NCBI GenBank assembly: GCA_905147135.1 | Contig: LR990043.1 | Span: forward strand, 16,803,584-16,867,583 | Length of the DNA: 64,000 nt | Reading direction: 5' to 3' | DNA from: Blastobasis lacticolella | Taxonomy: Eukaryota; Arthropoda; Insecta; Lepidoptera; Blastobasidae | Shown here: one piece after another, positions 23,410 through 35,004 of the stretch | Numbering within the stretch: the first letter of the stretch is position 1 | Layout of the letters: every line of letters starts with the position of its first letter | Program-made: the position numbers and the translations under genes | The notes under the pieces: model-generated | The model's database searches: none | Seen by the model: only the letters and a program-made list of their open reading frames with translations | Told to the model about the DNA's origin: nothing

Positions 23410-23757
23410 GAGCGTCGGTAGCCGGGCGGTTGAGTATCCAACTCGTAAGCGAGAGGTACCGGGTTCGAATCCCGCTGCGGCCATGTACCAATGAGTCTTT
23501 CCTGAGTTATGTACATTAGTTGAATACTAACCGATGCTCTTACGGTGAGGGAAAACACCGTGATGAAACCTGCAAATTCAGGCAACTGAATTTGTAACCA
23601 TGATCCAATCTGGCCAGGTTCCCCTGGTAGCAGGGTCACGGAGGTCAGATGGTAGTCACTCCACTGTAATTACTTGATCGTCAAATCCTGGATCATGGTC
23701 AAGGCGGACCCCGGGCCCTCGATCTCGAGAGCACAACCGGGACATTAAGCCAAGACG
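23410..23757 (+). mobile_element. tRNA-derived SINE, near full-length
   Basis: The head GAGCGTCGGTAGCCGGGCGG...GGTTCGAATCCCGCTGCGGCC retains a usable B box. The body matches the 5340 copy closely through CCCCTGGTAGCAGGGTCACG and GGCGGACCCCGGGCCCTCG, ending at AAGCCAAGACGG before a T run. Confidence 0.9.
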
Positions 23758-23767
23758 GTTTTTTTTT

Positions 23768-23945
23768 GTGTAAAAAAATCTGTCCCTATGTATCTATGTA
23801 CGCTTAGATCTTTTAAACTACGCAACGGATTTTAATGCGGTATTCAAGAATATATAGAGTGGTTTAAGAGGAAGGTTTATAAGCAAGAAAAAAACAGTAG
23901 GTAGGGGTAATGTAGGTGTACGCGAACGAAGTCACACCGGGTCCG
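23768..23945 (+). repeat. Middle-repetitive element (ATAGTATAAAACAAAGTCGCTT family)
   Basis: It matches the 23200-23400 copy from TGTCCCTATGTATCTATGTACG through AACTACGCAACGG to CGCGAACGAAGTCACACCGGG. With the 23200 copy it brackets the SINE at 23410, so the SINE may have inserted between two tandem copies. Confidence 0.7.
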
Positions 23946-24939
23946 TATGTCACACAGGTGTTTTGCTGTTTATTATTGAAGGGTAAGTATACCTATATAT
24001 ACTATTTTCTGAAGATGTGGCATTATTTAAAAGTGCTTTGTTGTAGTGAAATATACTTGTAGTTTAACCATTTTTGCCATCGAGTTCTTCTGCGCTAGGT
24101 ACTTACACCAACAATCCTTTTTTTAAGAGGGGAATATCCCGGGGAAGAATGTGAACAAGTGGGATTGCCTGAAAATAGAACCTACCTACCCCTGTGTGTA
24201 TATACAGAAGCTTTTTATCCGAACACCAACGGATCTCATAGATATATACGCCAACAATCCTGGCCCAGAATTTTAATTGACCACAAGCTCCCTTATCGCG
24301 TCAAACTCAGAGTGATTTTTTAAATTCAAAGCTCGCATGACGTAATCCGCGAAAGCCATTATATCTGTCGGGAAATCTCATTTCCTGTTGGAGAAAAACG
24401 GACTCGAGTGGGAAACTCTCACTTGGCACCAGAGCGTTTGGTTCTCCGCAGTAGGCATAGCCGAAAATATTCGGTTTTAGTTGCAATGGAACGGAATTCT
24501 CCGTTACAACTGGAACGGACGGCCAACTGTGAATGTTATTTAAAAAATGTAAGCTTAAACACGAGTGCTCTGCGTTTCATTGTTGCTTTTCCGGATAGGA
24601 GGTTTAAATATATCTAGTGGTTTTGTTAGTAAACATTTTTTTATTTAACATTACTGGGCCCATTTTAGTAGTATTTTGCGGGAGTATTTCGACTTTCACA
24701 GAGTAGGTATAGTGGACGAACAGCATACCAGGCTCGGTTAGAATACAGTTATTTGTAAGAAAATATTGTAAGCTTTTGAAGTAACATCGAATGATTCGCT
24801 ATCTCTTGCTTACCTAAGTGATTGATCAGTATATATTTTGTCTACTACTTACAGTACATACAATAAGTGGAAATTTTTTTTCATTAACATTTGAAGATAA
24901 ATAACTTTATAGTGTAACTAAAAATATATATTTTAGATT

Positions 24940-25150
24940 TTAGTTTTCCTGACGTCATCATCTCAGCCGTAGGATGTTCCTGAACGTAACACAGGAAGAG
25001 AACAGTGTTCAAGGCTAGGAACGGGGTAGGCCTCCTTCCACACATCCTTGCTTCCATCGTTTCTCTACGACCTTTACAAAGTCGTTCGTCCATGTTGTGG
25101 GGGCCGTCCCACGCTGTTCTTGCCGGTCCATGGTCACGATAGAAATTTAA
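24940..25150 (-). pseudogene. Possible RTE-type retroelement C-terminal fragment
   Basis: One minus-strand frame reads GTAPTTWTNDFVKVVEKRWKQ, resembling the RPPTRWTDDI.K.AG..W...AQ region near the C-terminus of RTE-type LINE proteins, a motif also visible at 41.2-41.4 kb. A different frame stays open longer, so the assignment is tentative. Confidence 0.4.
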
Positions 25151-25214
25151 AAAAAATGTTGTCACAATACATGAAATGTCTACTCTCAGTAGTTTAAAAG
25201 TTTGAGAAAAAAAG

Positions 25215-25530
25215 GAGAAGTGTCGGTGGCCCGACTCGGAAGCGAGAGGTACCGGGTTGTACCAATGACTGTTTTCCGAATTATATAAATTTAGTTAAAT
25301 TCTAACCGATGCTCTTGTGGTGAGGAAAACCTCGCGATGAAACCTGCACATTCAAGCGACTGAATGTGTAACCATGATCTAATCTGCCCATATTGCCCTG
25401 GTATTAGAGTCAGAGGCAGTCACTCCACTGTAATTATCTGATCTGCCAAATCCTGGATCATGGTCAAGCTGGAACTCGGCCCACGTGCACGAGAGCACAA
25501 CCGGAATATTAACGCAAAGGTCATGATGAT
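25215..25530 (+). mobile_element. tRNA-derived SINE, head deleted
   Basis: A short remnant of the head (GTGTCGGTGGCCCGACTCGG) is followed directly by GTACCAATGACTG and the body (ACCGATGCTCTTGTGGTGAGG, GAAACCTGCACATTC, TAATTATCTGATCTGCC, AGCACAACCGGAATATTAACGC). The B box has lost its 3' half by deletion. Confidence 0.85.
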
Positions 25531-25595
25531 TATGTCATTAGGTAATGTTTGACATTTTTTTCTCAAATGACATAATCATCATGACCTTAGCGTTA
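25510..25595. repeat. 30-bp inverted repeat made from a SINE tail
   Basis: The arms 25510-25539 and 25566-25595 are complementary with one mismatch (CGCAAAGG versus CGCTAAGG) and 26 nt between them. The left arm is the 3' end of the SINE just upstream, so the SINE tail has been copied in inverted orientation. Confidence 0.85.
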
Positions 25596-26099
25596 CTTTA
25601 GGAACTAGTGTCTTAGGAGCGATATTTTCAGTTAATACAGTTTTAAGCTTGACAGATGCCATCCAAAATGTAGATCTCGACGAGTACCAGCATTTCTTTT
25701 TAGAAACTAGTGTTCTAGAACCAAATATGCCTTATTTATAATTCGCGATGAACTGAGAAGAAAATGACGACAGGATTAAGAAAGCCAAACAATTTCGATA
25801 ATGTTACAGACTCGGAATAAGGGGAGGGGTTTACGCATCAGCAGTCCAATTTTCTTTGCAAAGGTCGAATACCTATTTCATTCACACTCGTATCTGTACT
25901 AAAAAAAGTAGACAGATATATGTGTGTAAACTGTGTCACATAAGGAGGGAAGATTCGAACTGTTGGTAAAAAGAAACAGACAAGTGTGACGTCTCATGTT
26001 GACAGCTGCTGACATCGCGCCGCACGATACACGAAGGAGGTCAAATTGAAAAAAATGTGGACAAAATTTATCCAGAACTGACATTTCGGGCTTGGATTG

Positions 26100-26250
26100 C
26101 GGGTTTTGCCCCATCATGCAGTGCGCCGCGCGGCGTGCTGCACAGTGGGACATTTCGCCACTTGTCAATGTACTTGCATACAAATTGCTCGGCGTGTAAC
26201 AAATTTTGCCACATCGTGCAGTACGCCGCGTGGCGCACTACATCAGTGTG
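26100..26250. repeat. GC-rich direct repeat, 100-bp spacing
   Basis: TTTTGCCCCATCATGCAGTG at 26104 recurs as TTTTGCCACATCGTGCAGTA at 26204, each followed by a self-complementary CGCCGCG(C/T)GGCG core. The symmetry explains why overlapping open frames appear on both strands here. Confidence 0.7.
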
Positions 26251-26259
26251 TCTCAACAC

Positions 26260-27560
26260 TTAGACAATCAGTCTTCAGTATTCGAACCTGTCTCATCTTC
26301 AAAGCGAGAAATACGCATGCATTTTCCCAATAGGTACTCGAACGCGAGCCCCCCGCGTGGAAATGGGTCGCACTCGATCCGGCGGCCGCGGTTCCTAACC
26401 GATAAGAGCCCGCGCCTTACCTCCTTATTTGCACTCGCAGCGGCCACTCTGGGACGATGCGACTGGGTGGGTTTTTAGTAGACAAACAGGCTAGCGGGAC
26501 ACCTGATGGAAAGTAGTCAGCGCTGTCTGTGGAGCAATTAGCAAAACTAAGGTCACCAATGCATTGTCACTTGTCCAGCTCTAAACGTAGCCCAAACTCT
26601 GGTACACATGCTCTGTCGGCCGCAATAGGCATGTGCTTGTCAAAGTTATGTAATTTATTTATACCAATTTAATTTTTATTTACTATCCTATTTTAATATT
26701 ATCTTGATTATGGATCTGTGTCATCCGTAATAAAGACTTTTATTATTGTTATTTGTCCCTCCGCCATGTCAACGCAGACAGACTTCTTGATAAAAAAACG
26801 TAGTCCAGTTTAGTCCCGTAATATTTGTCCCGTATAATCACTAACTATTCTCCCTCCATTTCGTCCAAACCTGTTCAACGGTTAAAACTTGAAAGCCTAG
26901 ACCTTAATGTCCAGAGGCAGCGATGACCACTGTAACTCTTTAAATTCAAAATCAACAATTGCTGACAATTTACAAAGGTAGGTATGTAAATCAAATGAAC
27001 AGTCCATAAAATATTCTTCAAAAATGTCAGATATTTAATATAGTTAGGCAACCTAATACTGTGTTCCAGTTTTATACCTAAATATTTAACTTTTAATTAA
27101 ATCAACAAAATAAGCTTCAATTATTTCTCGTCCCTTTTTAATTTTATCTAGCTAACTAATAAAGCGTTAGGGTATTTAAATTTAGAACCTTTGAGAACTT
27201 ATTTGGTAATTAAATTAAGATCGAGTCTTGACTTGACTAATACATATTATTAAATTAATTAACAGGTAAGTATTTGTTTGTTGCTGATTCCAATAAAAAA
27301 ATTATAACATTAAATTTATTACATTTTACACAAATTGTTAAGGCTCGCTAAGGAATAATTAAATTTTTATGTGATTTGAATTAATTAGCTTATTAGTAAT
27401 CGATGCTAGATAGAACATGCTGCTTATTTTGCATAAAGAACCAAATAGTGTGAAACGCTATTTAGGCATAGATAGGTAGGTTCTATGAATACCAAAATAT
27501 GTGTTAGGCTCAACGATACCGTGTAGGCTAAACAGATTTTTAAGTTACAATGTTTACAAT
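26260..27560. other. Unassigned sequence with minor repeat fragments
   Basis: A GC-rich patch lies at 26340-26470. A tail-repeat fragment (GACAAACAGGCTAGCGGGACACCTG) lies at about 26478-26530 in reverse orientation. The rest is AT-rich with no recognised feature. Confidence 0.4.
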
Positions 27561-27562
27561 TT

Positions 27563-27837
27563 AGGTGGTAGGACTCTGACAAGGTGAGTACCACCGCCTT
27601 ATCTATTTCTGCTGCCAAGCAAGAATGCTTAAATTGTTGTGTTCCGGTTTAAACGATAAGGTAGCCAGCGCATGCATGAGGCATTTCATCTTAGTCCTCA
27701 CGGTGACAACGCACCTGTGTTTCTGCATTTTTGTTGCCTGCAACCTCATTGCTTGAATCGTATATGTTATGGGCGACAGTTACCGCTTACCATCAGGTGG
27801 TCTATCTGCTCTTTTGCCACTGCGTCGATTTTTTTTT
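27563..27837 (+). repeat. Middle-repetitive element, copy 2 of the 290-bp family
   Basis: Aligned in order with 11503-11795. It extends further at its 3' end, with GCTTACCATCAGGTGGTCTATCTGCTC before the T run. The CCATCAGGTGG core links it to the tail repeats elsewhere in the window. Confidence 0.7.
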
Positions 27838-28344
27838 ATGATTTTCAAGTCGTGAAAACAAAATACTCTTCGGTGTCTTTGACATCGGTCATATCATATC
27901 AATATTTTTGTCCCCTTTTTCCATGTTTTACGACGTTTGTGCTCTCCTCCAGTCGTTGGAAAATAATTTTAGGTTGTACGAGTAACATATCTTTCTCATC
28001 GATCCCAGTCATTATGTTGTCTAAATATAAATATTGAGTTGATTCGTAATTTGTAATACAATACGGGTGTGGAAGCTAAAATAAAAACTTCAGTTTCAAC
28101 GTATCCAAAACGACATATATCGACTTCAAGAAAATAATAAGTACCTAATGCATGAGGGTAACATCAATACAGTCATTACTCGTGTACCATACCACACCAT
28201 CTCCGTATTGTCTGAATCGCTTTCCACAGGGAATATTATAATAATGGACATTATCGCATTTGTCTCTCCTATTCATTATAGGTATCAAAGTCAGAGACAA
28301 AGAAACAAACAACAGAGGTCAACCGTTTAATTAACCCTCCATTG

Positions 28345-28600
28345 TTCATCATCACAGCACATAACAGTCCACTGCAGCTCTTAGAGCCTCTCCCACGAAA
28401 GGAAAGGTAATTGCTATAATCTCCACGCTTGGCAGGCGAGTTGGAAATCGCAGTGTCATAAATATAACAATGGTAAAGCAGCTGCCTATTTTTCAGCCAA
28501 CGGAGACTAAATCATTTGTCTCGAAAACATTACGCGTCTTGTACGACATCCACGTGTAAAGGGTTGGTGCTATTTTACTCTGCTAGACACCACACCACCT
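28345..28600 (+). repeat. Uninterrupted copy of the repeat disrupted at 4962-6135
   Basis: It contains GTCCACTGCAGCTCTTAGAG, CCACGAAAGGAAAGGTAATTG, GTTGGAAATCGCAGTG, then directly ATAAATATAACAATGG, CAGCTGCC and CTCGAAAACATTACGCG. At 4.98-5.99 kb the same path is broken by a 1-kb foldback element, so this copy shows the pre-insertion arrangement. Confidence 0.75.
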
Positions 28601-29865
28601 GTCACTGCTCAATCAAGACTAACTCCACATACTCAGCAACGAGATATCAATCACAGAGTTATAAAAAAGTCGCTATCCATTCACGATATTGACACAAAGT
28701 AATATAGCCTTTCCTTCTACCGTGAGAAGCGCTTTATTGCACACCCGCCGCTGACTCAGCGCCGACGTAAACATGACGTCACGATCACGTAATGACGATT
28801 TGAACACGACCCTTTTACCCAGCAGTCCAATGTAGGTGCTCCCGGACACGTGAGGGTGGATTAGTGGCCGGTTATCCGGCCTCGGCCTCATAGGCACGTT
28901 TGGCCAAAAATAGCCTCGCTGATAATAATTTGATGTAACACGTGACCAGTGGATTAGTGGCTGATAGTCTTTGGGAAGCTTATTATCCGGAATCTGTTTT
29001 AGTTATACTAAAGTAGCTACCGCGCCAAAAGGTTGTATAACGACAACCCTGTGTCACGCAAATTTTGATGTTTACGTAAGATTTACGTAGTTGAGGTGTA
29101 TTCCAGCAAAACAAATTATCAGAATTAATCCTCAGTTTGCATTGGAATGGGTACGGTTTGAGGTCACAAACCTACTGAATTTACCAGTCTCTACTTTCAT
29201 GTGCTAATATGAAAAAAACTGAAATTACATTAAAAAAATCACATTACAATAATGTGATATCTATAATGTATAGGCAATCCCACATTATAGATACTTATCA
29301 AGAACATACTACATGTACTCGTAGTGGTACAGGTACACGACACGTACCTACCGAACATTTTCTAACCTAATTTCTAATCTAAAATCAGCATATAGCTAGC
29401 TTACTTCCCCCAAATCACATGAACAAGTGCAAAGGGCATTCATGAGGCTCACGTGCGATCCGTCAACGTTCCCGATTCCCCGAGATAATGACGTCACGTA
29501 TGAGACTGACGAATGGACGTCTCACCAGTTCATTTCGTTTATATTGTGCTGATAAAAATCTATTTCCCGGTCAACATGTGTGGGGGAAATCGTACATTTT
29601 CATGCTTACTAGCGCGTGAACTGATACAATAAGGGATATGATGAAAATAATAAGCGATGCTTTTGTTTCTCTGTCCCATAGTGATGGACAACCGAGTTGT
29701 GAATGTGAATTATCGAGATATATTTTTAGATACGCATATCGTGGATGGAGGTTCTATAATCCCAGCAGTGGTCTGTTACGGGTAAGTGATTATGAAGTAT
29801 CGAGATATGGAACTTGGTCAAGAAACTGAATCTTTTACCGAAATAAATAAATAATCGTGGACAAG
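28600..29865. other. Unassigned intergenic sequence with small hairpins
   Basis: A pair of small inverted repeats lies at about 29240-29256 and 29258-29293 (TATCTATAATGT with its complement). No gene recognised. Confidence 0.4.
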
Positions 29866-29869
29866 TTCA

Positions 29870-29965
29870 CACAGCGCCATCTAGCCCCAAAGTAAGCAAA
29901 GCTTGTGTTATGGGTGCTAGATAAATATTTATGTCACAGAATATTCATGTGTCACAACGTAATGT
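29870..29965 (-). mobile_element. Second SINE-like family, 3' fragment
   Basis: Read on + it is CACACAGCGCCATCTAGCCCCAA followed by GTAAGCAAAGCTTGTGTTA. The same end is found at 31535 and, in forward orientation, at about 38960-38990 (GGGGCTAGATGGTGGTGTG). The tRNA-like head is missing here. Confidence 0.65.
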
Positions 29966-30749
29966 GTGAAGATGTTTTGTTGTGTGTTTATTATTAGTTA
30001 AGTAATCGTAGTGAGGAGGTAGGGCTCGGCTGTTCGGGGAAGTCAGTTTATTTATACTGACTGCCATACCTTTAGGTAGATTTTCTTGAGTCGGTATTTT
30101 GTAACCAAATTATGTTAATATCCTCGTGTTATTATATATGTTTTATTGTAGATAAGTCGTTACTAACGACTAAACAGTAACGTTTCTGTTTTTTCTGAGG
30201 AATATGCAAAACTTAGAAAAACCTCCTGGTTAAAGAGTGTTAAGTGGTACATGTAAAATGTAGTTTTCATTGAATAAATAAATAATTATTAGGCATAAAA
30301 ATTAATCGCCTCAAAATATCAGCTATGATCGAAACTGACATTTGGCATTGGCAACAAAGTTGGCAAAAAAGTCCCATGGGAAGCCTCTAGCGAAGAACAC
30401 TCGATGCATGCAACGTGCGCGGACTTTGAGTCGGCCCGCACTCACGGTTTCAAGAGAATCACTGCTCGCTACTCGGAAAGGAAGCCTTTTAAAGTCTCAC
30501 CCGCTTTTCGAAGTCGATAGCTTGCGAGCTACTTGTTCTTACGTTACAAAAGTTCGCCTTCTGAATGGGAGATAGGTGTAAACGCTTTTTCGCTTGACTG
30601 CTATCGACGTTTTTTACGATATGCTCATGTTTTGTGTCGTATACTCGTAAATGTGGAATTTGTGTGTAGGGAAATTAAAATCCTGGACATGGGACTTTCA
30701 CCTTGTGACTACAGTATGTCAAGTATACCACATATCTAATACTCTAACG

Positions 30750-30874
30750 CGCTGTCCTAATTGGCAACGGTCGTACGACTATGGTCGTGCGACGTGCGGT
30801 TTTGAGGTCTCCTATTGGTCGAGCGACGTCCGTCGTACGACCTTGGTCGCACGACCGACCAATTAAGACAGCGC
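30750..30874. mobile_element. 125-bp MITE, copy 2
   Basis: Terminal GCGCTGTCCTAATTGG and its near-complement CCAATTAAGACAGCGCC. The interior matches the 12344 copy (GCGGTTTTGAG(A/G)TCTCCTATTGG block). It also lies at the 3' end of an incidental reading frame, which I do not annotate. Confidence 0.88.
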
Positions 30875-30879
30875 CTGAT

Positions 30880-31530
30880 ACAAGAAAATTCGCCGCGGGT
30901 CCCGTATAGCTAGAGCCAAAATTAAAATATTTCTTTGTGGTTATCAATTCATTGTGATAACGTTATATGCCATCATATGTATGTAAAATATAATATTTTG
31001 TTCATTCTATAATGTCTATTACTTAATAACCAGAATAATAATCAGCACTTCACAAATTTCAGCAATAAATCACTCGCAACTTTAATAAAAGGGGATCCAG
31101 CCGCACTTAGGGCTTATTGTGGCAAAACCCATAGTAATTTAGGCAAAATTTTAACTTTATTCAGAGGAAACGTACCGTTAAGAGAGTCGGGAGCCGTCTG
31201 CACTAATTACCCGCCAGGGCAATGTTCGCATCGTAAAATGTTAAGGGCTTTCCAAAGCGATATAGGCACGAGGGAAGTGGGAAAAAAATTCAGGCAGCGA
31301 CGAATCTCGAGAGAATTATCCTTGTCTACAGTCGAATAATTACTTGAGACGAGTTTACAGCGAGATAAGCGGCCCCGGCCGCATTTACATAACCCGGGAT
31401 CGTGGGTTTCTTACGTAATTAGTATGGCGAGTATTTGCGGCGCAGATATGGAGTCAGGGACTCGGAGATATTAATAAATTTTGGTAGGTATCTACATTAA
31501 ATCTGGGCATTCAAATATAAAATAAATAGG
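30880..31530. other. Unassigned intergenic sequence
   Basis: No gene, RNA gene or repeat recognised. Confidence 0.4.
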
Positions 31531-31534
31531 TATG

Positions 31535-31772
31535 CAACTCACACAGAGCCATCTAGCCCCAAAGTAATCAAAGCTTGTATTACGGGTGAAAGAAAACTGA
31601 TAAACAACTTATATGTTTATTTTTAAATACATACTTATTATACATATTACACTCAGAAACGTGACAGAAATTAAAATTAATTAATTATTCTTAATTTCTG
31701 CCCGGCCGGGAATCGAACCCGGGACTTCTGCGTGGCAGTGCATGATGACCTACCAAACCACTCAGGTCGTTA
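31535..31772 (-). mobile_element. Second tRNA-derived SINE-like family, near full-length
   Basis: On the minus strand the element begins ACGACCTGAGTGGTTTGGTA, runs through a B-box-like GGGTTCGATTCCCGG and TTTCTGTCACGTTTCTGAG, and ends in GGGGCTAGATGGCTCTGTG. The head resembles a tRNA (A box and B box spaced as in polymerase III genes), but the acceptor stem does not pair, so it is not called a tRNA. Relatives are at 29870, 38838 and 48740. Confidence 0.75.
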
Positions 31773-31774
31773 AA

Positions 31775-33590
31775 TATCCACTTGATGAGACAGTTGTCAC
31801 CACCAGCAGGTAAATGGGACTTAGATACAATCTACTGTCGTACTATTTGGCCACTGACGGTAATTTAGGCAAGTAGGCTATCAACACATCACCCAATTTC
31901 AGATAAAAACGATACTAATTTACAGCATCATGACATCGGATTGTATATTTCTGGACACGTGCAGCACGTATCCGGTGTAAGGACTTCGAACTTATCTGTT
32001 CTATTGACCGCTTCGTTTGTAACCCTCATCCAAGAACTATCCGAGGTAAACCTCAAAGTAATAAACCTAATTTAACTCTGAAACTATTGGTACTGGAGAG
32101 CTAAAATGTTGTATGGTTTTACATAATATTCACGCCGACAAAGTAGTAAAAACATATTCAAAAAGTACTTTTACTTGGGTACTTATAATTATCTCCTATT
32201 TCTTTTTCATTTCCTCAAAAAAGTTGGATTCAGGTGCTTTTAAAACGTGTTTAGGTACAGCATCCAGAAAATCCTTTATGAAGCATGCAATTGACAGGCA
32301 ACTACGGAACCCTAAACTACACGTGACCCAAACTGTGGTAAGCCAATTGGAAAAACAAAAACTATACAAAACTATAAGTACCTGCTCCTGAATTTTTGTC
32401 CTGATTCACATATTATCTGTTTTCAAACAAAAAACACTTTAATGGCAAAAGCAAGAAGGTTCAATTTAAAACACAATAGTTACAGTAAGTGAATTCAAGC
32501 ATCCAAAACCAGAACTACTATTTTCCAAAGCTTTTCAATACGAACCTGTAAAGGGCCACGTTTACGGTGAACGAAGATAAGTAAAATGTGAGCTTGTTTT
32601 TCACACACAGAGAAAGGTTATTACGGTGAATCCGCTTGTTTTAGAACACACGAAGTTGGCGGGTTCGCGCGATGAGAATGGCGACTGTTGTGTTTATAGA
32701 GTCGATATGAAGTACTTATAAGATAAAATAGGAAAAACGTAATATTTAGCTCACCATAAAATAGGTAAGTGCCGCACTTTAGTTGTACATAAATTATTTT
32801 TAACATAATTATCGCTTCATCAAAAGAAGCCTATATATGGTAAAGACCATACATAAAAATAAGCACTGAAAAACTCAATTCATGCAAAATTCATTTCAGT
32901 TACTTTTAATTTTTATATTTCTATTACTCCACAATCAACCAAAACTACATCGACTATTCTGTCAAGAGATACCACTAAGAAAATATATATTCATCCACTA
33001 GAAAATCACACAGATGATTCGGAGCAACACATCGGCTAATTCTAATAACTCTATCGTGTATTCGGTGCACGACCAACCTCACGAGTTCTCTTTGTGTTTT
33101 TTATATGACGTGACAAATATCAGGGAGATTAATAAACTACTAATTTCTGTAGTACGAGAAGAGTTGCTCGGCGCCCGACACGCCTTTTCAGTGTAACTGA
33201 AGTACTATCTAAGCACAGAGAACGTTTCATTAAAATACCCTCAGACAATGGTAGCCTTTCGCCAGCAAATAGCGCGAGCTGGGCGAGATAAGCTAGCACA
33301 AAGGAAAGTTAATGTGACACCGATGGTACCACCGCGCCGTGCTGATATGAAATCCTTTTCTTTCGTAACAATAGGTTTTTACAAGCAACGCGTGTTGCGA
33401 AATTTCATTAAGGTAGAACGGGGGATGTTTTCTATCCTCTGAGCACTAAATAGATAAACCGTTTGCTAAGCAAGTTTGTACTTCGACGGCCATATTAATA
33501 AACATGGCATAACTTGACAGGTAGACAGGATTTCTATTGCTAATCCTAGGTGTAAAGTTACGCTACGTTTATTAATAGGGGGGCGTATGT
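31775..33590. other. Unassigned intergenic sequence
   Basis: A 92-codon frame at 32113-32391 (+) shows no recognisable motif or splice support. Nothing else stands out. Confidence 0.4.
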
Positions 33591-33593
33591 CGA

Positions 33594-33948
33594 TCATCTT
33601 GGCGTTAAATACAATGGAGCGTCTGCCATCTGACCTCCGTGAACCTGTTAACAGGGTAACCTGACAAGATTGGATCGATTACACATTCAGTCGTCTCAAG
33701 ACGTTTTCCCTCACCGTGAGAACATCGGTAAGTATTCCACTAATGTAGGTACTCACATAACTTAGAATTCTACTCAAATCATCATAATCGTGGAGTTAAT
33801 TTCCTTTATGTGCTCTCGCGCACAAGGGTCCGAGTTCCGACTTGACCATGGTCCAGGATTTGGCAGATAAGACAATTACAGTGGAGCGACTGCCATCTGA
33901 CCTCCGTGAACCTGCTACCAGGGGTACCTGACCAGATTGGATCGTGGT
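33594..33948 (-). mobile_element. Two adjacent SINE fragments
   Basis: The first piece (about 33594-33775) runs from ATCATCTTGGCG through the CTGCCATCTGACCTCCGTGA block to CCCTCACCGTGAGAACATCGG. The second (about 33808-33948) restarts with GTGCTCTCGCGCACAAGGGT and repeats the CTGCCATCTGACC block. Two insertions, or a partial tandem duplication, are needed to explain the repeated block. Confidence 0.75.
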
Positions 33949-34394
33949 CTGGAGAATTTAAGTCAAATAAGGCACACAATTGACCAAAAATCTCTTTAAA
34001 TAAAGGTAGCGTTTTATAACTATCCAGCAACGATTACCCCATCGTAAGCGAGCAGCTGGTAAAATATGATAGACAATAAAATAAATCGTAATACCCAGCT
34101 CTAAAGGGCCGACGAACGCAAGAAATTCGTCGACGTCAAAGAAAATCCGCAAGCAGATTGATGTGGCCCATCCAGCGGCGTGGGAACAAATTAATTTCAC
34201 ACCAAGTAACGTCTCTCCACATTTTGGTAACCGAGAAAGGCTACAATGTTTTATTGAGTGTAGTTTTTTACCAGTATCTAAAACTTTGCAGGACTTTTAT
34301 GACATGTAGCTACGTTTTTGAAAGGCTCATATGCCTAAACGCGTTCCTGTGTTTTTGTGGTTGTAGCAACGGATTTTAGGCTCAGAATTGATTT

Positions 34395-34512
34395 TTTTTA
34401 TTAGAACTAGATTAGAACAGGCAAGCTGGCCACCTGACAGAAAGTGGTCACCGCTGCCTATGGATATCAGCAACATCAGCGGAGTTATAACTAGTGCCAT
34501 GTAAGAAGAGAC
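34395..34512 (-). repeat. Short tail repeat copy
   Basis: Reverse orientation of the 36.9/40.9-kb family: ACAGGCAAGCTGGCCACCTGAC, AAAGTGGTCACCGCTGCCTATGG, then a diverged end. Confidence 0.65.
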
Positions 34513-34580
34513 TTGGCGGGTCATGTGGTTCGACTTGCGCAGTAGACGATTACCTGCGCGAAATTCCCTCTACCATTTGA

Positions 34581-34727
34581 CAGTAGGCCTAGCACAAGTT
34601 GCTTTCTCGCGCGATATGCAAAAAAAAACGCGACATAAGTATTGCTATCTCTTTCGTCTTAGTATTGAGAGAAAGAGACTAACGCGGCGCGAGCTATGTC
34701 GCGGACACACTTGTGCTAGGCTTACTG
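34581..34727. mobile_element. 147-bp foldback MITE
   Basis: The ends CAGTA(G/A)GCCTAGCACAAGT at 34581-34599 and complement at 34709-34727 are inverted with one mismatch. Inner blocks (CTCGCGCGATATG versus GCGCGAGCTATG) extend the pairing. The interior contains an A run and AGAGAAAGAGAC, with no coding capacity. Confidence 0.78.
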
Positions 34728-34889
34728 GTCTCTTCTTTCATGACGCGGATTATACCAATGCGTTGCCTGCCTCTGAAAAGACCTCTAATACACCTCTTGA
34801 ACGATCCCATGTCATAGTCTTAAGGAAACACAGTTTACCTTCATTTAGATTTTTTTAATAAAAATCCGTCCGTCTCCTACGATTTTGTT

Positions 34890-35000
34890 CTTTTTTTTAT
34901 ACCACTAATATGGAAAACAAGCTTACGGCCTGCCTGATAGTAAGCAGTCACCGTACAACAACCTATGTACGTTTGCAAGACCAGGGGCATCACCCACGGG
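34890..35000 (+). repeat. Retroelement tail family (GGCCTGCCTGAT) copy
   Basis: Collinear with 15805-15902: AAACAAGCTTACGGCCTGCCTG, TAAGCAGTCACCGTACAACAACC, GTTTGCAAGACCAGGGGCATCACCC. Preceded by a T run. Confidence 0.6.
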
Positions 35001-35004
35001 TTCT

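Noticed and set aside
25899..26478. Several overlapping open frames on both strands
   Set aside because: GC-rich palindromic repeats keep many frames open at once; no protein motif is recognisable.
31700..31772. tRNA-like minus-strand sequence with GGGTTCGATTCCCGG
   Set aside because: The acceptor stem is unpaired and the sequence is contiguous with a repeated body seen at 29.9, 38.8 and 48.7 kb; annotated as a SINE-like head.
32113..32391. 92-codon plus-strand frame with a hydrophobic segment
   Set aside because: It could pass for a small membrane protein, but there is no motif, no family resemblance and no supporting context.
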